The notes under the pieces: generated by a model
The model's database searches: none
Told to the model about the DNA's origin: nothing
What the model saw: the letters and a program-made list of their open reading frames with translations, nothing else
In this document: positions 18,353 to 28,007 of the stretch, piece by piece
Layout: every line of letters begins with the position of its first letter
Numbering within the stretch: the stretch's first letter is position 1
Program-made: the position numbers and the translations under genes
Assembly: GCF_037120725.1 (NCBI RefSeq)
Contig: NZ_JBBAXC010000018.1
Location: 1 to 64,000 of the forward strand
Origin: Bacillus spongiae
GTDB taxonomy: Bacteria; Bacillota; Bacilli; Bacillales; Bacillaceae_K
Length of the DNA: 64,000 nt
Reading direction: 5' to 3'

Positions 18353-19753
18353 ATGAGATTTTGGGAGATTTTACTTGTAGGCGTTAATTTTGGGTTATTG
18401 TACTGGGTGTTCTCGAAGAGAATAAAGGCTACCTCTACTAGTAAATCGCACTGGCCTTTAATCGTGGGGATTTTAGCGGTGATGGGTCAAGTGGTATTTG
18501 AGGGGATAACTTGGCGGATGATTCCCGCATACTTGACGATAGTCCTTATAGCGGCGTATCTCTATGTTGGGAGAAAGAAGAAGAACAAGAGAAAATGGTA
18601 TACAGTAACGATTCAAATAACAATGTTGACCGTTTATTTGGCCAGCGCCATTCTTCTCCCAACCTTCTTTCCAATCTTCTCCTTACCGAATCCAACTGGA
18701 GCTTATTCTGTAGGAACGGTAACGTATCATTGGACAGATGAGAAAAGATTAGAAACCCTTGAGAAAGGTACACAAGGAAATCGAGAGCTTATGATACAAA
18801 TTTGGTACCCGGCTACCGAAGAAAGCGAGAAGGAACCTGAGCCATACTTTACACCAGAAATAACGAGAACAGTGGGGATACCCTTAAGTCATTTAGACCA
18901 GGTCAGGACTCACTCTTTGTCTGAAGCGAGTCTGTCATCAGAGCAGGAGCGATACCCAGTGTTAATATACTCACACGGTTATGGTAGTCCACGTAATTCC
19001 GCAACGTTTCAAATCGAAGAACTAGTGAGTCATGGCTACATCGTAGTCGGTATGGAGCATACGTATAGTGCTCTCGCAACGGTATTTCCTGATGGTAGAA
19101 CGGTGATAAACTCAAAAAAATATCCATCTAACTCATACCTTAATGATTTGATGTCAACCTGGAAAGCAGATGCAACTTTTGTGCTTGACCAACTTGAAGA
19201 GTTGAACAATGGAGGAGAAAACGATCGGTTTAAGGGTAAGTTAGATTTGGGGAAAATCGGTATGTTTGGACATTCGTTCGGAGGTGCTACCTCATACTGG
19301 ATGTTACAGCAAGACAAGCGAGTAAAAGCTGCCATCAACATGGACGGTGGGCTAATCGGAGGAACAGTCCCTGAAGAAGGAGGAGAAAAGCCGTATTTCT
19401 TGATGAACACTACTTGGAGTTTGGACGAATGGTTGAAGTCAGCAGACCAATTAGGTAAAACGCGGGAGTCCATAGAGAAAGAATACTATGACTATTTGTC
19501 AAAAAATGAAAAAAGTATCGTTGGGGGCGGCTTGTCTTTACTAATCCCAAATTCTACTCATGCTAGTTTCACAGATGTAAGTCTACTTAGCCCATTGAAT
19601 CGTGCAAAAGGAGAAAATCCAAAAAAGGTTCACCGACTAGTAAGGGAATTTACGCTTGCATTTTTTGATCAGTATGTTAAAGGTACGGGTGAACCGACAC
19701 TCCAACATTTAGGAGAGAAATATCCAGCTGTTAAATTTAAAGTAAACCATTGA
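18353..19753 (+). CDS. Membrane-anchored alpha/beta hydrolase (PAF-acetylhydrolase/dienelactone hydrolase-like)
   Basis: 466 aa. The N-terminal ~110 residues carry about four hydrophobic segments (roughly 4-20, 32-52, 54-70, 82-105). An extracytoplasmic or membrane-associated alpha/beta hydrolase domain follows. Key motifs are VLIYSHGYGSPRNS (oxyanion region), GHSFGGATSYW (nucleophile Ser308), AAINMDGGL (acid) and NSTHASFTD (candidate catalytic His). The layout matches the PAF-AH isoform II-like hydrolases found in Bacillus. The natural substrate is unknown; a lipid or ester is likely. The ribosome binding site is about 12 bases from the ATG, longer than usual. Confidence 0.82.
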   Translation: MRFWEILLVGVNFGLLYWVFSKRIKATSTSKSHWPLIVGILAVMGQVVFEGITWRMIPAYLTIVLIAAYLYVGRKKKNKRKWYTVTIQITMLTVYLASAILLPTFFPIFSLPNPTGAYSVGTVTYHWTDEKRLETLEKGTQGNRELMIQIWYPATEESEKEPEPYFTPEITRTVGIPLSHLDQVRTHSLSEASLSSEQERYPVLIYSHGYGSPRNSATFQIEELVSHGYIVVGMEHTYSALATVFPDGRTVINSKKYPSNSYLNDLMSTWKADATFVLDQLEELNNGGENDRFKGKLDLGKIGMFGHSFGGATSYWMLQQDKRVKAAINMDGGLIGGTVPEEGGEKPYFLMNTTWSLDEWLKSADQLGKTRESIEKEYYDYLSKNEKSIVGGGLSLLIPNSTHASFTDVSLLSPLNRAKGENPKKVHRLVREFTLAFFDQYVKGTGEPTLQHLGEKYPAVKFKVNH

Positions 19754-19848
19754 CATGTTATAAAGTAGTTCCATTGGCTTGAATTTAGTAGTTGAAAATC
19801 AAGTTGAGGAAATACTTACGTCGGCATGGTAACCAATAATAAGGTGGT

Positions 19849-20127
19849 CTAATTTTGTTTGTTTTGCTGCTTCAAACTGGAAAGTGCTGCCCAAGAAATC
19901 CCAAATGAGATTACGGGGAAAATAATATTCCAAGATGTGTAGTTAATTTCAGAGAAAAAGTGTTTCATATACCAAGTTTCATATAATAAATTTAATAACA
20001 GTGTTATTAAAGGTGCAACCAATGCCTTTTTAACAATAATAGATGCTAAAAGCCCTAATCCTATCACTATAAGTGGAACAATAAACAACTGCATGAGAAA
20101 AGGGTCGATTGACTCAATATATCCCAT
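19849..20127 (-). CDS. DUF2651 (YbeF-like) small membrane protein
   Basis: 92 aa with three hydrophobic segments (about 10-30, 34-50, 64-82) separated by short charged loops. The pattern resembles the DUF2651/YbeF family of Bacillus membrane proteins of unknown function. The start has GAGGAG at a proper distance. It is convergent with the hydrolase at 18353. Confidence 0.7.
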   Translation of the reverse strand: MGYIESIDPFLMQLFIVPLIVIGLGLLASIIVKKALVAPLITLLLNLLYETWYMKHFFSEINYTSWNIIFPVISFGISWAALSSLKQQNKQN

Positions 20128-20538
20128 AACATTTCTCCTCGCTATTTATCAGAATGATATCATAATAAATAATATCCTTGTTTATTCAAAAAACAAACCA
20201 TTTAGAAAAAGTCTAGATAAAAAAGGAGTTAAACTAAAATTAATGTAAAGGTCATCATTATGAAGTCGTGCCTAACAAAGCTTTTCGTAATTACACATTA
20301 TAGAGGTATTTCGTTCTCTTATATAAATGGTTCAACGTTAATCACATAGAAATATACAAGATAAAAGTGAGGGTTTGGCTCCATTTGGAAAGCTTAATAG
20401 GACATTATATTCGAAATGCTCATAAAATATCATTCCATTATCATCTTGAACGTTCTCTCAAGTCTCACCACTATAAAATCAATTCATTGATCACAAAACA
20501 AAGACGCATCTCTTATGAAAGAAACACGCCGCTTATTA
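20128..20538. other. Intergenic gap
   Basis: I see no supported gene and no convincing terminator. It separates two minus-strand genes. Confidence 0.45.
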
Positions 20539-21054
20539 TTACTTAAATGACTCAGCTATCGTAATGAATTCTTCTTTTGAAATATATTTATCAGAACTCG
20601 ATGCAACATATTTTAAATCATAATGAATCTCTTCTTCCACCCAATTCAATAACATAAGGTCGGGACTTTCTGAATAATAAAAGCCTTCGATATCTCCTAT
20701 TTTTATAGCTTCAAAATCCGTATCATACTCTGTTTCCATATTTACTACTTGCAGTTGTAGATGAGCATAACTTTCACCCTTACTTAAAAAATCGAAGATT
20801 AGGAAAAGAGAGCCTTCTTCATAATGTGGAGGAGGCTGAGAAAAATCAACCTGATCTGGCTTAAATGGTAATTTTGTAGGTAGTTTTGGCAGAGAGCTTT
20901 CTTCATTTAATTCTTCTGAATGTTTCGGTTGAACGAATTCATTCTTGAATATCCTTGTAAGTTCCTCGTTATCATATGTAACTAAATTAGCTTCACTACT
21001 GCATCCTATTACAAAAATTGGAATCGTTATTAATAATAAAAGAATCTTTTTCAA
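20539..21054 (-). CDS. Small lipoprotein of unknown function
   Basis: 171 aa. A lipoprotein signal peptide is clear: MKKILLLLITIPIFVIGC, with the lipobox VIGC placing the lipidated Cys at residue 18. The mature part is acidic and Ser/Glu-rich and matches no family I recognise. TTG 21054 is chosen because AGGAGG lies 7 bases upstream and the signal peptide then begins correctly. An in-frame ATG at 21090 would add 12 residues before the signal sequence. Confidence 0.72.
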   Translation of the reverse strand: MKKILLLLITIPIFVIGCSSEANLVTYDNEELTRIFKNEFVQPKHSEELNEESSLPKLPTKLPFKPDQVDFSQPPPHYEEGSLFLIFDFLSKGESYAHLQLQVVNMETEYDTDFEAIKIGDIEGFYYSESPDLMLLNWVEEEIHYDLKYVASSSDKYISKEEFITIAESFK

Positions 21055-21181
21055 AAGTGATCCCTCCTCTATATGTTGGGTATACGACAATTAATGTATA
21101 AAAGTTTCTTATCCTAGAAAGTATGCGGAACATCCTCTTATTATGATACAATACGAATATATGTTCTGTGTTAGGGGAGAA

Positions 21182-21754
21182 ATGGCTATGGTAACAACAA
21201 AAGAAGATGTTATTAAATTAATTCAAGATGATGATGAAATGATGAATATTTTGAGTGCAGCCAAGGCGTTAAACTTACCTGATTGGTGGATATGCGCAGG
21301 ATTTGTACGTTCAAAAATTTGGGATACGTTGCACGGATTTAATAAACGGACTGAAATAGAAGATGTTGACGTGATCTATTTTGATAAAGAAAATACGGAT
21401 GAATTAACGGAAAAAAACTTAGAAAATACATTGAGAGGCATCTTACCGAATGTACCTTGGTCTGTTAAGAATGAGGCGAGAATGCATGTTGTCAATCAAG
21501 TTCCACCTTATTCTTCTTCGGAGGATGCTATTTCTAAATTCCCAGAAACGGCAACGTCTCTTGGTGTGAAATTAGACGAAGAAAACAATATTGTTCTTAC
21601 GGCACCTTGTGGAATGGAGGATGTAATTCATTTAAAAGTAAAGCCAACAGCTTATTTTAGAAATTCACAAAAACATCATGCAATTTATGAAGAAAGAATT
21701 ATGAAGAAAAATTGGAAATCTATCTGGTATAAGATTGAAGTCCACCATATTTAG
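21182..21754 (+). CDS. Nucleotidyltransferase-like protein (COG3575/DUF925 type)
   Basis: About 190 aa. The pattern WWICAGFVRSKIWD ... IEDVDVIYFD is typical of the uncharacterised nucleotidyltransferase-like family found widely in bacteria, with the acidic pair resembling the DxD metal site. A C-terminal tail HHAIYEERIMKKNW is also typical of that family. The substrate is unknown. GGGGAGA precedes both ATG 21182 and ATG 21188; an upstream ATG at 21143 lacks a site. It is monocistronic and divergent from the lipoprotein gene. Confidence 0.72.
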   Translation: MAMVTTKEDVIKLIQDDDEMMNILSAAKALNLPDWWICAGFVRSKIWDTLHGFNKRTEIEDVDVIYFDKENTDELTEKNLENTLRGILPNVPWSVKNEARMHVVNQVPPYSSSEDAISKFPETATSLGVKLDEENNIVLTAPCGMEDVIHLKVKPTAYFRNSQKHHAIYEERIMKKNWKSIWYKIEVHHI

Positions 21755-21935
21755 AATGAATCAGCCTTTTATTAAGTAATCACATATTCAATTAAAAAAG
21801 CATCGAAATCATCCTACAAAAGTCGTAGATAGGACTAGCCAAATGAAAGAGAGAAATTCTACCCTTCTTGCCGATTTCAGTCTTTTTCATATCTTCTACA
21901 ATTGAAGTAAGAAAAAGTCGAGAGGGGAAAAAGAA

Positions 21936-22655
21936 ATGAAAAATATTATGATTACGGGTGCATCAAAAGGTTTAGGGAGAGCATTGACGTTAGCTTTCGC
22001 AAAACAAGGTCATACGTTAGCCATTTGTGCAAGAGGTGAAGCCGAATTACGTATCGTTAAGCGAGAAGCTGAGGAGCTTGGAGCGGCGAAGGTGATTGCG
22101 ATTCAAGCTGATATTGCCAATCCGAATGAGGTAGAAAGATTTGTCTCCGTTGTGGAAGAACAAATTGAAACAATTGATGTGTTAATTAACAACGCCTCCA
22201 TTTTTGGACCTGGACCTACTTTATTGGCTGATTACGGAAATCAAGCATTTCAAGAGGTGCTCCTAGTAAACGCAATGAATCCATTCTTTATGACAAAGAG
22301 GGTTTTACCAGGCATGATGTCTAGAAATTCTGGCAGGATTATCAATATTACTTCAGAAGCAGGAAAGACGGGTTTTGCTGAATGGGGAGCATATGGGGTA
22401 TCAAAATTTGCTTTGGAGGGATTAACGAAAATTTGGATGGATGAACTTGAAGGGACAAATATTTCCATGAATCTCGTCGACCCTGGAGAAATGGACACTA
22501 GCATGCATGATAGGGCAGTACCTAATTGTGATTATGATCTAGCAAAGCCTGAAGAGGTTCTAGATGTGTTTCAATTTTTAGTATCAGATGAATCAAACGG
22601 TGTAACAGGAAAGCGGTTTGAAGCGCAAAATTTTAATAGGGAGGGGAGTGAATAA
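21936..22655 (+). CDS. Short-chain dehydrogenase/reductase (SDR)
   Basis: 239 aa classical SDR using NAD(P)H. It has the TGASKGLGRAL nucleotide-binding glycine motif at residue 7, NNAS, the catalytic Ser in NITSEAG, and YGVSK (Tyr/Lys). The substrate is unknown. It is the first gene of a three-gene operon; its TAA overlaps the ATG of the QueA-like gene by one base, giving translational coupling. Confidence 0.88.
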   Translation: MKNIMITGASKGLGRALTLAFAKQGHTLAICARGEAELRIVKREAEELGAAKVIAIQADIANPNEVERFVSVVEEQIETIDVLINNASIFGPGPTLLADYGNQAFQEVLLVNAMNPFFMTKRVLPGMMSRNSGRIINITSEAGKTGFAEWGAYGVSKFALEGLTKIWMDELEGTNISMNLVDPGEMDTSMHDRAVPNCDYDLAKPEEVLDVFQFLVSDESNGVTGKRFEAQNFNREGSE

Positions 22656-23665
22656 TGGGGGCGTTAGCTAATTCATTTGAAATCCCTTCACATTTAAATG
22701 CCAAAATGCCAATTGAATGGACACGTGGAAGACGTGATCAAGTGGGGATGATGGTGCTTCATGCTCGGAGTGGAAAGACCATTCATACTCAATTTCGACA
22801 GCTAGCTGATTTTTTACAATCAGGTGATTTACTACTCTTCAATAATAGTCGTACCATTCCAGCTGTATTAAAAGGAGCAGATGTAGAAATTCGCTTATCG
22901 AGGAAACGAGAAGACGAATTATGGGAAGCCATTCTTTTAACAAACAAAGAGGAGGGCCATCAAGACTTTGTGCTTGAAGGGAATCTTCATTGTAAAATTG
23001 TCGGAAAAGGGAGCGAAGAGCCTCTTCAAGTCTTATCTTTCTCTAAAGAAGGAGGGGACTTTTTCGACCATTTATATAGGTTTGGTCAACCCATTCGTTA
23101 CGAATATATAGATTCACCATGGCCATTAGACTATTATCAAACGGTATTTGCTTCAGCACCAGGGTCGGTTGAAATGCCTTCAGCTGGTAGAGCCTTTTCG
23201 TGGGAAATGTTGAAAGGTTTAAAGGAAAAAGGAGTTCAAACAGAATTTCTTCAGCTACATGCGGGGCTAAGCTATTATGAAAATAATCAGTGGCCAAATC
23301 CAAAGCACCATCCCGAAGCATTTCAAATTCCACGCTTAACAGCGCAGAGAATCAATGAAACAAAGGCTAATGGTGGACGCATTGTGGCTGTTGGAACAAC
23401 CGTGGTAAGAGCAGTTGAATCAGCCGTTAATGACTATGGAAAAGTGTGCCCGGGAAAAGGGTTAACAACTTTATATATTCAACAAGATTATGAACGAAAA
23501 ATAGTAGATGGATTAATAACAGGTTTTCATGAGCCACAAGCTAGTCATTTGCACTTACTTACTTCGTTTGTAGAAGAATCGTCCCTCATTTTGGCATATC
23601 AAGAAGCCTTAGGGCACGGATATCTCTGGCATGAATTTGGTGATATGAATTTGATTTTACCATAG
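22655..23665 (+). CDS. QueA-like S-adenosylmethionine:tRNA ribosyltransferase-isomerase paralogue
   Basis: 336 aa of the QueA family, which transfers the ribosyl moiety of SAM to preQ1 in tRNA to form epoxyqueuosine. Recognisable signatures include GDLLLFNNSRTIPAVLKG near the N-terminus, LHAGLSYYE and VAVGTTVVRAVESA, plus ITGFHEPQASHL near the C-terminus. The N-terminus is divergent from canonical QueA. The genomic setting (SDR, VOC) is not the usual ruvAB-queA-tgt operon. It may be a second, specialised copy; whether it still modifies tRNA cannot be told from sequence alone. Confidence 0.82.
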   Translation: MGALANSFEIPSHLNAKMPIEWTRGRRDQVGMMVLHARSGKTIHTQFRQLADFLQSGDLLLFNNSRTIPAVLKGADVEIRLSRKREDELWEAILLTNKEEGHQDFVLEGNLHCKIVGKGSEEPLQVLSFSKEGGDFFDHLYRFGQPIRYEYIDSPWPLDYYQTVFASAPGSVEMPSAGRAFSWEMLKGLKEKGVQTEFLQLHAGLSYYENNQWPNPKHHPEAFQIPRLTAQRINETKANGGRIVAVGTTVVRAVESAVNDYGKVCPGKGLTTLYIQQDYERKIVDGLITGFHEPQASHLHLLTSFVEESSLILAYQEALGHGYLWHEFGDMNLILP

Positions 23666-23678
23666 GGAGGGATGTCGA

Positions 23679-24041
23679 ATGAAGGTGCATCATATAGGGA
23701 TAATGGTAAATAATCTAGAAGCGTCTCATTCTTTTTATCGAGAACATTTTGGTTTTAAAGTAAAGCAGCTCCTTCAATTTTTAGAGGAAGATATTCTTTT
23801 TATTCAAAGGGAGGAGGTCGTACTTGAACTCATTAAAGGAAGCATGGCTAAAAATACTCATCATTTTTGCTTAGAAGTGGATTGTGTAGAAAAGTGGATG
23901 AAACGGTTGAATAATCATAATCTCCAACCCATTGAAGGGCCCTATGATTTAAATAATGGGTGGAAAGTCGTATTTTATGAAGGACCTGATGATGAAATCA
24001 TTGAATTGCTCGAAGTAGGGACAGGTAAGACAACTTTATGA
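23679..24041 (+). CDS. VOC-family (glyoxalase/bleomycin resistance-like) protein
   Basis: 120 aa single VOC domain: MKVHHIGIMVNNLEASHSFY with the first metal-ligand-type His, and WKVVFYEGPDDEIIELLE with the terminal Glu. It begins 13 bases after the QueA-like stop with GGGAGGG as ribosome binding site, so it is probably co-transcribed. Metal-dependent lyase, isomerase or binding roles are all possible; substrate unknown. Confidence 0.8.
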   Translation: MKVHHIGIMVNNLEASHSFYREHFGFKVKQLLQFLEEDILFIQREEVVLELIKGSMAKNTHHFCLEVDCVEKWMKRLNNHNLQPIEGPYDLNNGWKVVFYEGPDDEIIELLEVGTGKTTL

Positions 24042-24151
24042 CCTTAGGAGAAGTGGTTGGTCGTAAGGGGGTTGTCAATTGTCTTACAGTATGGATTAAA
24101 TGGACGGAAGGAAAGAAAAAGTGACTTTAAACTATTATGATGGAAATTGGT

Positions 24152-24182
24152 GAGGGTGAAAATTTCATTCTCGCTTTTTTGT
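24152..24182 (+). terminator. Rho-independent terminator after the SDR-QueA-VOC operon
   Basis: GAGGGTGAAA pairs with TTTCATTCTC (10 bp including G-T pairs), followed by GCTTTTTTG. It lies about 110 bases after the VOC stop. Confidence 0.65.
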
Positions 24183-24299
24183 TTTGTAATTTTTTGTTGA
24201 GTTGTAAGAGTTTGATGAATAAAAAATAGAATGATGAAGGGAATAAGAGGATTTTGTCGAAAAGAATCTACTATACATCATATGATAGGAGTTTTAATC

Positions 24300-25562
24300 A
24301 TGTTGGCAGAAAAGTTGTTTCTTCATGTCTTAATTATATTAGTTCCTACTTTACTAATTAGTGTGTTCTTTGAGAAAAAATCAATTCGTGAAACACCGTA
24401 CCTTCATGGTTTTATGCAAGGGATCGCAGCTTTTTTATGTATGATCTTCCCTTACTATCATTATGGGTTGTATTGGGATTTACGGTATGTTCCCCTAGTT
24501 TTTGCCTTTTTATATGGAGGGCCTGTTGCAGGAGGGATTGTATTTAGTTCAATTTTATTAGCAAGAACGGTTAATGGTGGAGACGCACTTATTTTTGGAT
24601 ATATTAGCGCAGTAATTGCCTTGATTGGACCACTCCTATTTTCGAAAGGATTTATGAAGCGATCGCCTAAAAGTCGAATGATTGCAGCGATGTTTGTTGG
24701 GTGGTGGCCAACCATTGTCATGTTAGGTATATTTATAAGTTACATATTGATTGAACAGCTTTCAGTCCAAAGTATGATCGGTCCATTAAAGGATCTTTTC
24801 ATCTTTTTTATCATTCAAGTTATCGCTGTTGGACTAGTGTCCATTGTATATGAAACGATTTTAGAAAGAAATTATATGAAAAAAGAAATGCGACGAGCAG
24901 AAAAATTAAACACATTAGGAGAACTGGCAGCTTCCATTGCTCATGAAGTACGCAACCCGCTAACTGTTATTAAAGGTTTTTTACAATTAATGGAGAAAAA
25001 GGAACGGAATGAAAATGCTGAATATTTATCCATTGTTTTAACAGAATTAGCTCGAGCGGAAGCGATAATTAATGATTACTTGAACTTTGCAAAACCGCAA
25101 TTTGAGAAACTTGAAAAACACGATTTATCGGTTATTTGTCAAGAGGTTGTTTTATTATTACAGCCAATGGCAACAAAGCAAGGTGTAAGCTTAATGAACA
25201 AACTTGATCACCATTGTGAATTGGTTACAGATAAAGGCCAGTTAAAACAAGCACTTGTGAATATTTTGAAAAATGCCATTGAAGCAACAGATACTGGAGG
25301 ACAAGTATCCGTCACCCTGCAAAATCAAAATGGTATGGCGAAAATCTCTATAAGTGATACAGGAAAAGGGATGGATAAAGAACAACTGTCGAGAATTGGG
25401 ACATTATTTTACACGACGAAAGATAAAGGGACTGGACTCGGGACGATGGTCACGATCAGGATTATTGAAAAAATGGAAGGGAAAATAAAGTATAATAGTG
25501 TTTTAGGCAAAGGTACAGATGTAACCGTTACACTGCCATTAAACAACTTCACAGTAAAGTGA
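24300..25562 (+). CDS. KinB-like membrane sensor histidine kinase
   Basis: 420 aa. Residues 1-190 form about six transmembrane segments in the 5TM/LytS-like sensor layout of sporulation kinase KinB. The HisKA domain has IAHEVRNPLTVIKGFLQL (phospho-acceptor His215). The HATPase_c domain shows NILKNAIEAT (N box), ISDTGKGMD (G1) and DKGTGLGTMV (G2). ATG 24300 is chosen because TAGGAG is 8 bases upstream and the resulting length matches KinB (428 aa). No response regulator gene is adjacent, as expected of a phosphorelay kinase acting on Spo0F. The actual role (sporulation or another decision) is inferred from homology. Confidence 0.88.
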   Translation: MLAEKLFLHVLIILVPTLLISVFFEKKSIRETPYLHGFMQGIAAFLCMIFPYYHYGLYWDLRYVPLVFAFLYGGPVAGGIVFSSILLARTVNGGDALIFGYISAVIALIGPLLFSKGFMKRSPKSRMIAAMFVGWWPTIVMLGIFISYILIEQLSVQSMIGPLKDLFIFFIIQVIAVGLVSIVYETILERNYMKKEMRRAEKLNTLGELAASIAHEVRNPLTVIKGFLQLMEKKERNENAEYLSIVLTELARAEAIINDYLNFAKPQFEKLEKHDLSVICQEVVLLLQPMATKQGVSLMNKLDHHCELVTDKGQLKQALVNILKNAIEATDTGGQVSVTLQNQNGMAKISISDTGKGMDKEQLSRIGTLFYTTKDKGTGLGTMVTIRIIEKMEGKIKYNSVLGKGTDVTVTLPLNNFTVK

Positions 25563-25715
25563 TTTGTTAATCGACTCAATCAATGATGTGGAGTCCCTGT
25601 CTTAGCACATTTTCAATAGCAGCATTTGTTTTTAAATGAATTATTGAGCCATTTAATACATGTATAAATTTCACCCCTTTTTCAAAAAATAGTGGATGTT
25701 GAGGAGGTGGAATAT

Positions 25716-25958
25716 ATGGCAAAGATTGGCGTAGAGCAGTCCCTTACTAACGTAATGGATGCGCTTCGGCAACAAGGTCATCAAGTCGTGGAATTAAACC
25801 AATCGACAGATGCAGCAAGTTGTGATTGTTGTGTTGTAACAGGTCTTGACTCCAATGTAATGGGAATTCAAAGTGCGACAACGAAAGGCTCTGTTATTGA
25901 AGCAAGTGGCTTAAGTGCGGATGAAATATGTCAACAAGTAGACTCTAGATTACCGTAA
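25716..25958 (+). CDS. YkuS/UPF0180 family protein
   Basis: 80 aa, matching the length of YkuS. The family signature is visible: [35 protein letters not shown] and [13 protein letters not shown]. There is a strong GAGGAGGTGG site before ATG 25716. Function is unknown; the family is conserved in endospore formers. The gene is followed by a near-perfect terminator. Confidence 0.88.
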   Translation: MAKIGVEQSLTNVMDALRQQGHQVVELNQSTDAASCDCCVVTGLDSNVMGIQSATTKGSVIEASGLSADEICQQVDSRLP

Positions 25959-26043
25959 AGAATCAAAGAGTAGAAGAGCGCCACAGACGATAACATCATT
26001 ATATTTACCTGTCTAAACTGTTGGTAGTAGTTATTTACCCGTC

Positions 26044-26075
26044 AAAAAAGACGAAGAACATTCTTCGTCTTTTTT
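26044..26075. terminator. Bidirectional terminator between YkuS and the phospholipase-like gene
   Basis: AAAAAAGACGAAGAA pairs perfectly (15 bp) with TTCTTCGTCTTTTTT around a 2-base loop. With A-run and T-run on both sides it can serve both convergent genes. Confidence 0.85.
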
Positions 26076-26206
26076 ATTTCAAGTTTGTGAGGTTTTCTTA
26101 TAAAGTCGGCATTTATTGAACTTCCCCTTTTTGTACAACTTTCTTTCTGGGATAGTTAGAGTAAAAGACTACTTTCTCTAATAGACTATTTTCTTTTCAT
26201 ATCGTG

Positions 26207-27127
26207 TTATACAATGGGGTCAAAGAATTGAAGCTCTTCTCGTGTAGTACTGTCTTTTCCTGTATCATAAGAAAAATTCCCGATTTTTTGTTTTATGAGT
26301 GAAAATACATGTGGATCATTCTGAATCCAATATTCCTCTAGTAAGTGAAAAATCTCCTTGCCCTCATGTAAAGCATCCTCATAAAGCTCAATAAATGAAG
26401 AGGATTTTTTTTCTTGCTCATTAGTTGGGTGTAGCCATTCTTGTTTTTTTTCATTTAAATAGTCTTTATTCGGAAAACGTTTTCTGTGTGAAAAAGGTTT
26501 TATCTTTCCGAATAGAAGTTTATTTTTTAAGCCAGAAGGGTCATGGAAAAATTTAAAGGCTTTAATCATATCTTGGTAAGACTCATTTACGAAGCGAGTT
26601 GGCGCAAGTTTTATGCTATCAGGAAAATATTTCTGAATTAGTCGGGTTAAAAGATCTTCTATTGGGAAAAGAATGTTTTCCCCAACCTCAATTTGTTCAT
26701 AGGCTGGATGATTCCATGTATCAAGGTTTCGTTCTCTTTTCACCATTAAGGTATCAATGGTCGTTTCTAATAGTTGATGTTTATAGCCTTCTTCCCCTGA
26801 TCGAAAAATGATGTAAGGGTGTGTTTTACGGTCTAGAATATGATGGGTAATGAAACCGAGTATATAGGCTCTAACGTTGAGGTCGTTAGTTTCCCTTCCT
26901 TCTTTAATCATATCCATTAAAAACGGACCACAATGCTGATAATGAATATTTAGTCCAATTTGTGGTACTTCGGATTTTTTCCATGGCCAGAACCGATGAT
27001 AGAAAAAGGGGTCTGGGCCCTGTGATCCATAACGATAATAGGATTTCTCTTTATTATTGAAAGTGATTAAGGGGACTTCCTCTAATAGTCGTTCAGCAAA
27101 CACAATATGAGTCCAAATGTTTGGCAT
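26207..27127 (-). CDS. Zinc-dependent phospholipase C-like protein
   Basis: 306 aa. The N-terminus MPNIWTHIVFAERLLEE, YGSQGPDPFFYHRFWPW, and FITHHILDRKTHPYI contain the His/Asp metal ligands typical of bacterial zinc-dependent phospholipase C-fold proteins. No signal peptide is present, so it is cytoplasmic, unlike secreted PlcB. The in vivo substrate is unknown. It has its own start with AAGGAG, divergent from nothing obvious and about 120 bases from the TetR gene end. Confidence 0.82.
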   Translation of the reverse strand: MPNIWTHIVFAERLLEEVPLITFNNKEKSYYRYGSQGPDPFFYHRFWPWKKSEVPQIGLNIHYQHCGPFLMDMIKEGRETNDLNVRAYILGFITHHILDRKTHPYIIFRSGEEGYKHQLLETTIDTLMVKRERNLDTWNHPAYEQIEVGENILFPIEDLLTRLIQKYFPDSIKLAPTRFVNESYQDMIKAFKFFHDPSGLKNKLLFGKIKPFSHRKRFPNKDYLNEKKQEWLHPTNEQEKKSSSFIELYEDALHEGKEIFHLLEEYWIQNDPHVFSLIKQKIGNFSYDTGKDSTTREELQFFDPIV

Positions 27128-27245
27128 ATGAACAGCTCCTTACTTAAATGACCTATTAAGCAAAATGTACCACAGTTAATGAACTTTGTGTGAAAAAATT
27201 ACACTTTGAAAGGTTTTAGCAGGATGAACTAAACAAATAGTTTAG

Positions 27246-27827
27246 TTAGTTTTCTTTAATTGATAACCCTTGGAAAAAATAGAGCTCAAATAATTGGGCA
27301 ATTTCTTCTTTATTTAAAGATTCATTCCTCTTTTCCCAATCAAATATTAAGGCCTTATACAGTTTTAACAAGAGAAAGGCTGTTAATTTAGGATCGCAAG
27401 GTCGAATTTCTTTTTTGTCAATGGCGGTGATTACTTTTTGTTCAATAAATAAAATAATGGCATCCTCAACTCGAATCATTACCTCTTGGACGGCAAGGGT
27501 ACCAATTTGTTTTTCCTCTTCTACGAGCTTAATCATTAGTTGGTGTTTCTTTCTAAACTCTAATATTTTGTAAAGAGATTGATGAGCATTTTCATAAAAG
27601 GATAAATTTGAGTCAAAAACATCCTCTGCTTCTTTTTTCATTTCTGTTATCATTGAAGAGATTATTTCATCGAATAATTCTTCTTTATTTTTAAAAAAAG
27701 TGTAAATGGTGCCTTTTCCTACGTTAGCTAATTTTGCTACTTGTTCCATAGTCGTTGCTTTATAACCAAATGATGAAAAAGTTCTTTCCGCTGCATCAAT
27801 AATTAATTGTTTTCGGTTAATATACAT
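27246..27827 (-). CDS. TetR/AcrR-family transcriptional regulator
   Basis: 193 aa. The N-terminal helix-turn-helix is clear (AERTFSSFGYKATTMEQVA then NVGKGTIYTFFKNKEELF). The C-terminal ligand domain is divergent. No partner gene is divergently adjacent on the plus strand, so its targets are unclear. An inverted repeat about 20 bases upstream of its start may be an autoregulatory site. Confidence 0.9.
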   Translation of the reverse strand: MYINRKQLIIDAAERTFSSFGYKATTMEQVAKLANVGKGTIYTFFKNKEELFDEIISSMITEMKKEAEDVFDSNLSFYENAHQSLYKILEFRKKHQLMIKLVEEEKQIGTLAVQEVMIRVEDAIILFIEQKVITAIDKKEIRPCDPKLTAFLLLKLYKALIFDWEKRNESLNKEEIAQLFELYFFQGLSIKEN

Positions 27828-27847
27828 AACATCACCTCACTGTGATT

Positions 27848-27872
27848 ATGACCATATGACTAAGAAGGTCAT
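27848..27872. promoter_or_regulatory. Candidate TetR operator (dyad)
   Basis: ATGACC and GGTCAT are separated by 13 bases immediately upstream of the TetR gene start. The 6-13-6 dyad suits a TetR dimer site, but no copy elsewhere was checked. Confidence 0.35.
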
Positions 27873-27930
27873 TTGGATTGACAGTACTATATGCTATTGG
27901 ATATTGCAAGGTGTATTTAAACAACAGGAA

Positions 27931-27964
27931 GAAAAGAACCGACCACTGTGTGTCTGTTCTTTTC
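27931..27964 (-). terminator. Terminator after the LCP gene
   Basis: GAAAAGAAC (27931-27939) pairs with GTTCTTTTC (27956-27964) with further inner pairing. Read on the minus strand it follows the LCP stop (28008) and ends in TTTTC. Confidence 0.55.
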
Positions 27965-28007
27965 TTAACTTTTCTTAAGAGGATGGTCTATGTTTGTGTA
28001 AACCTCT

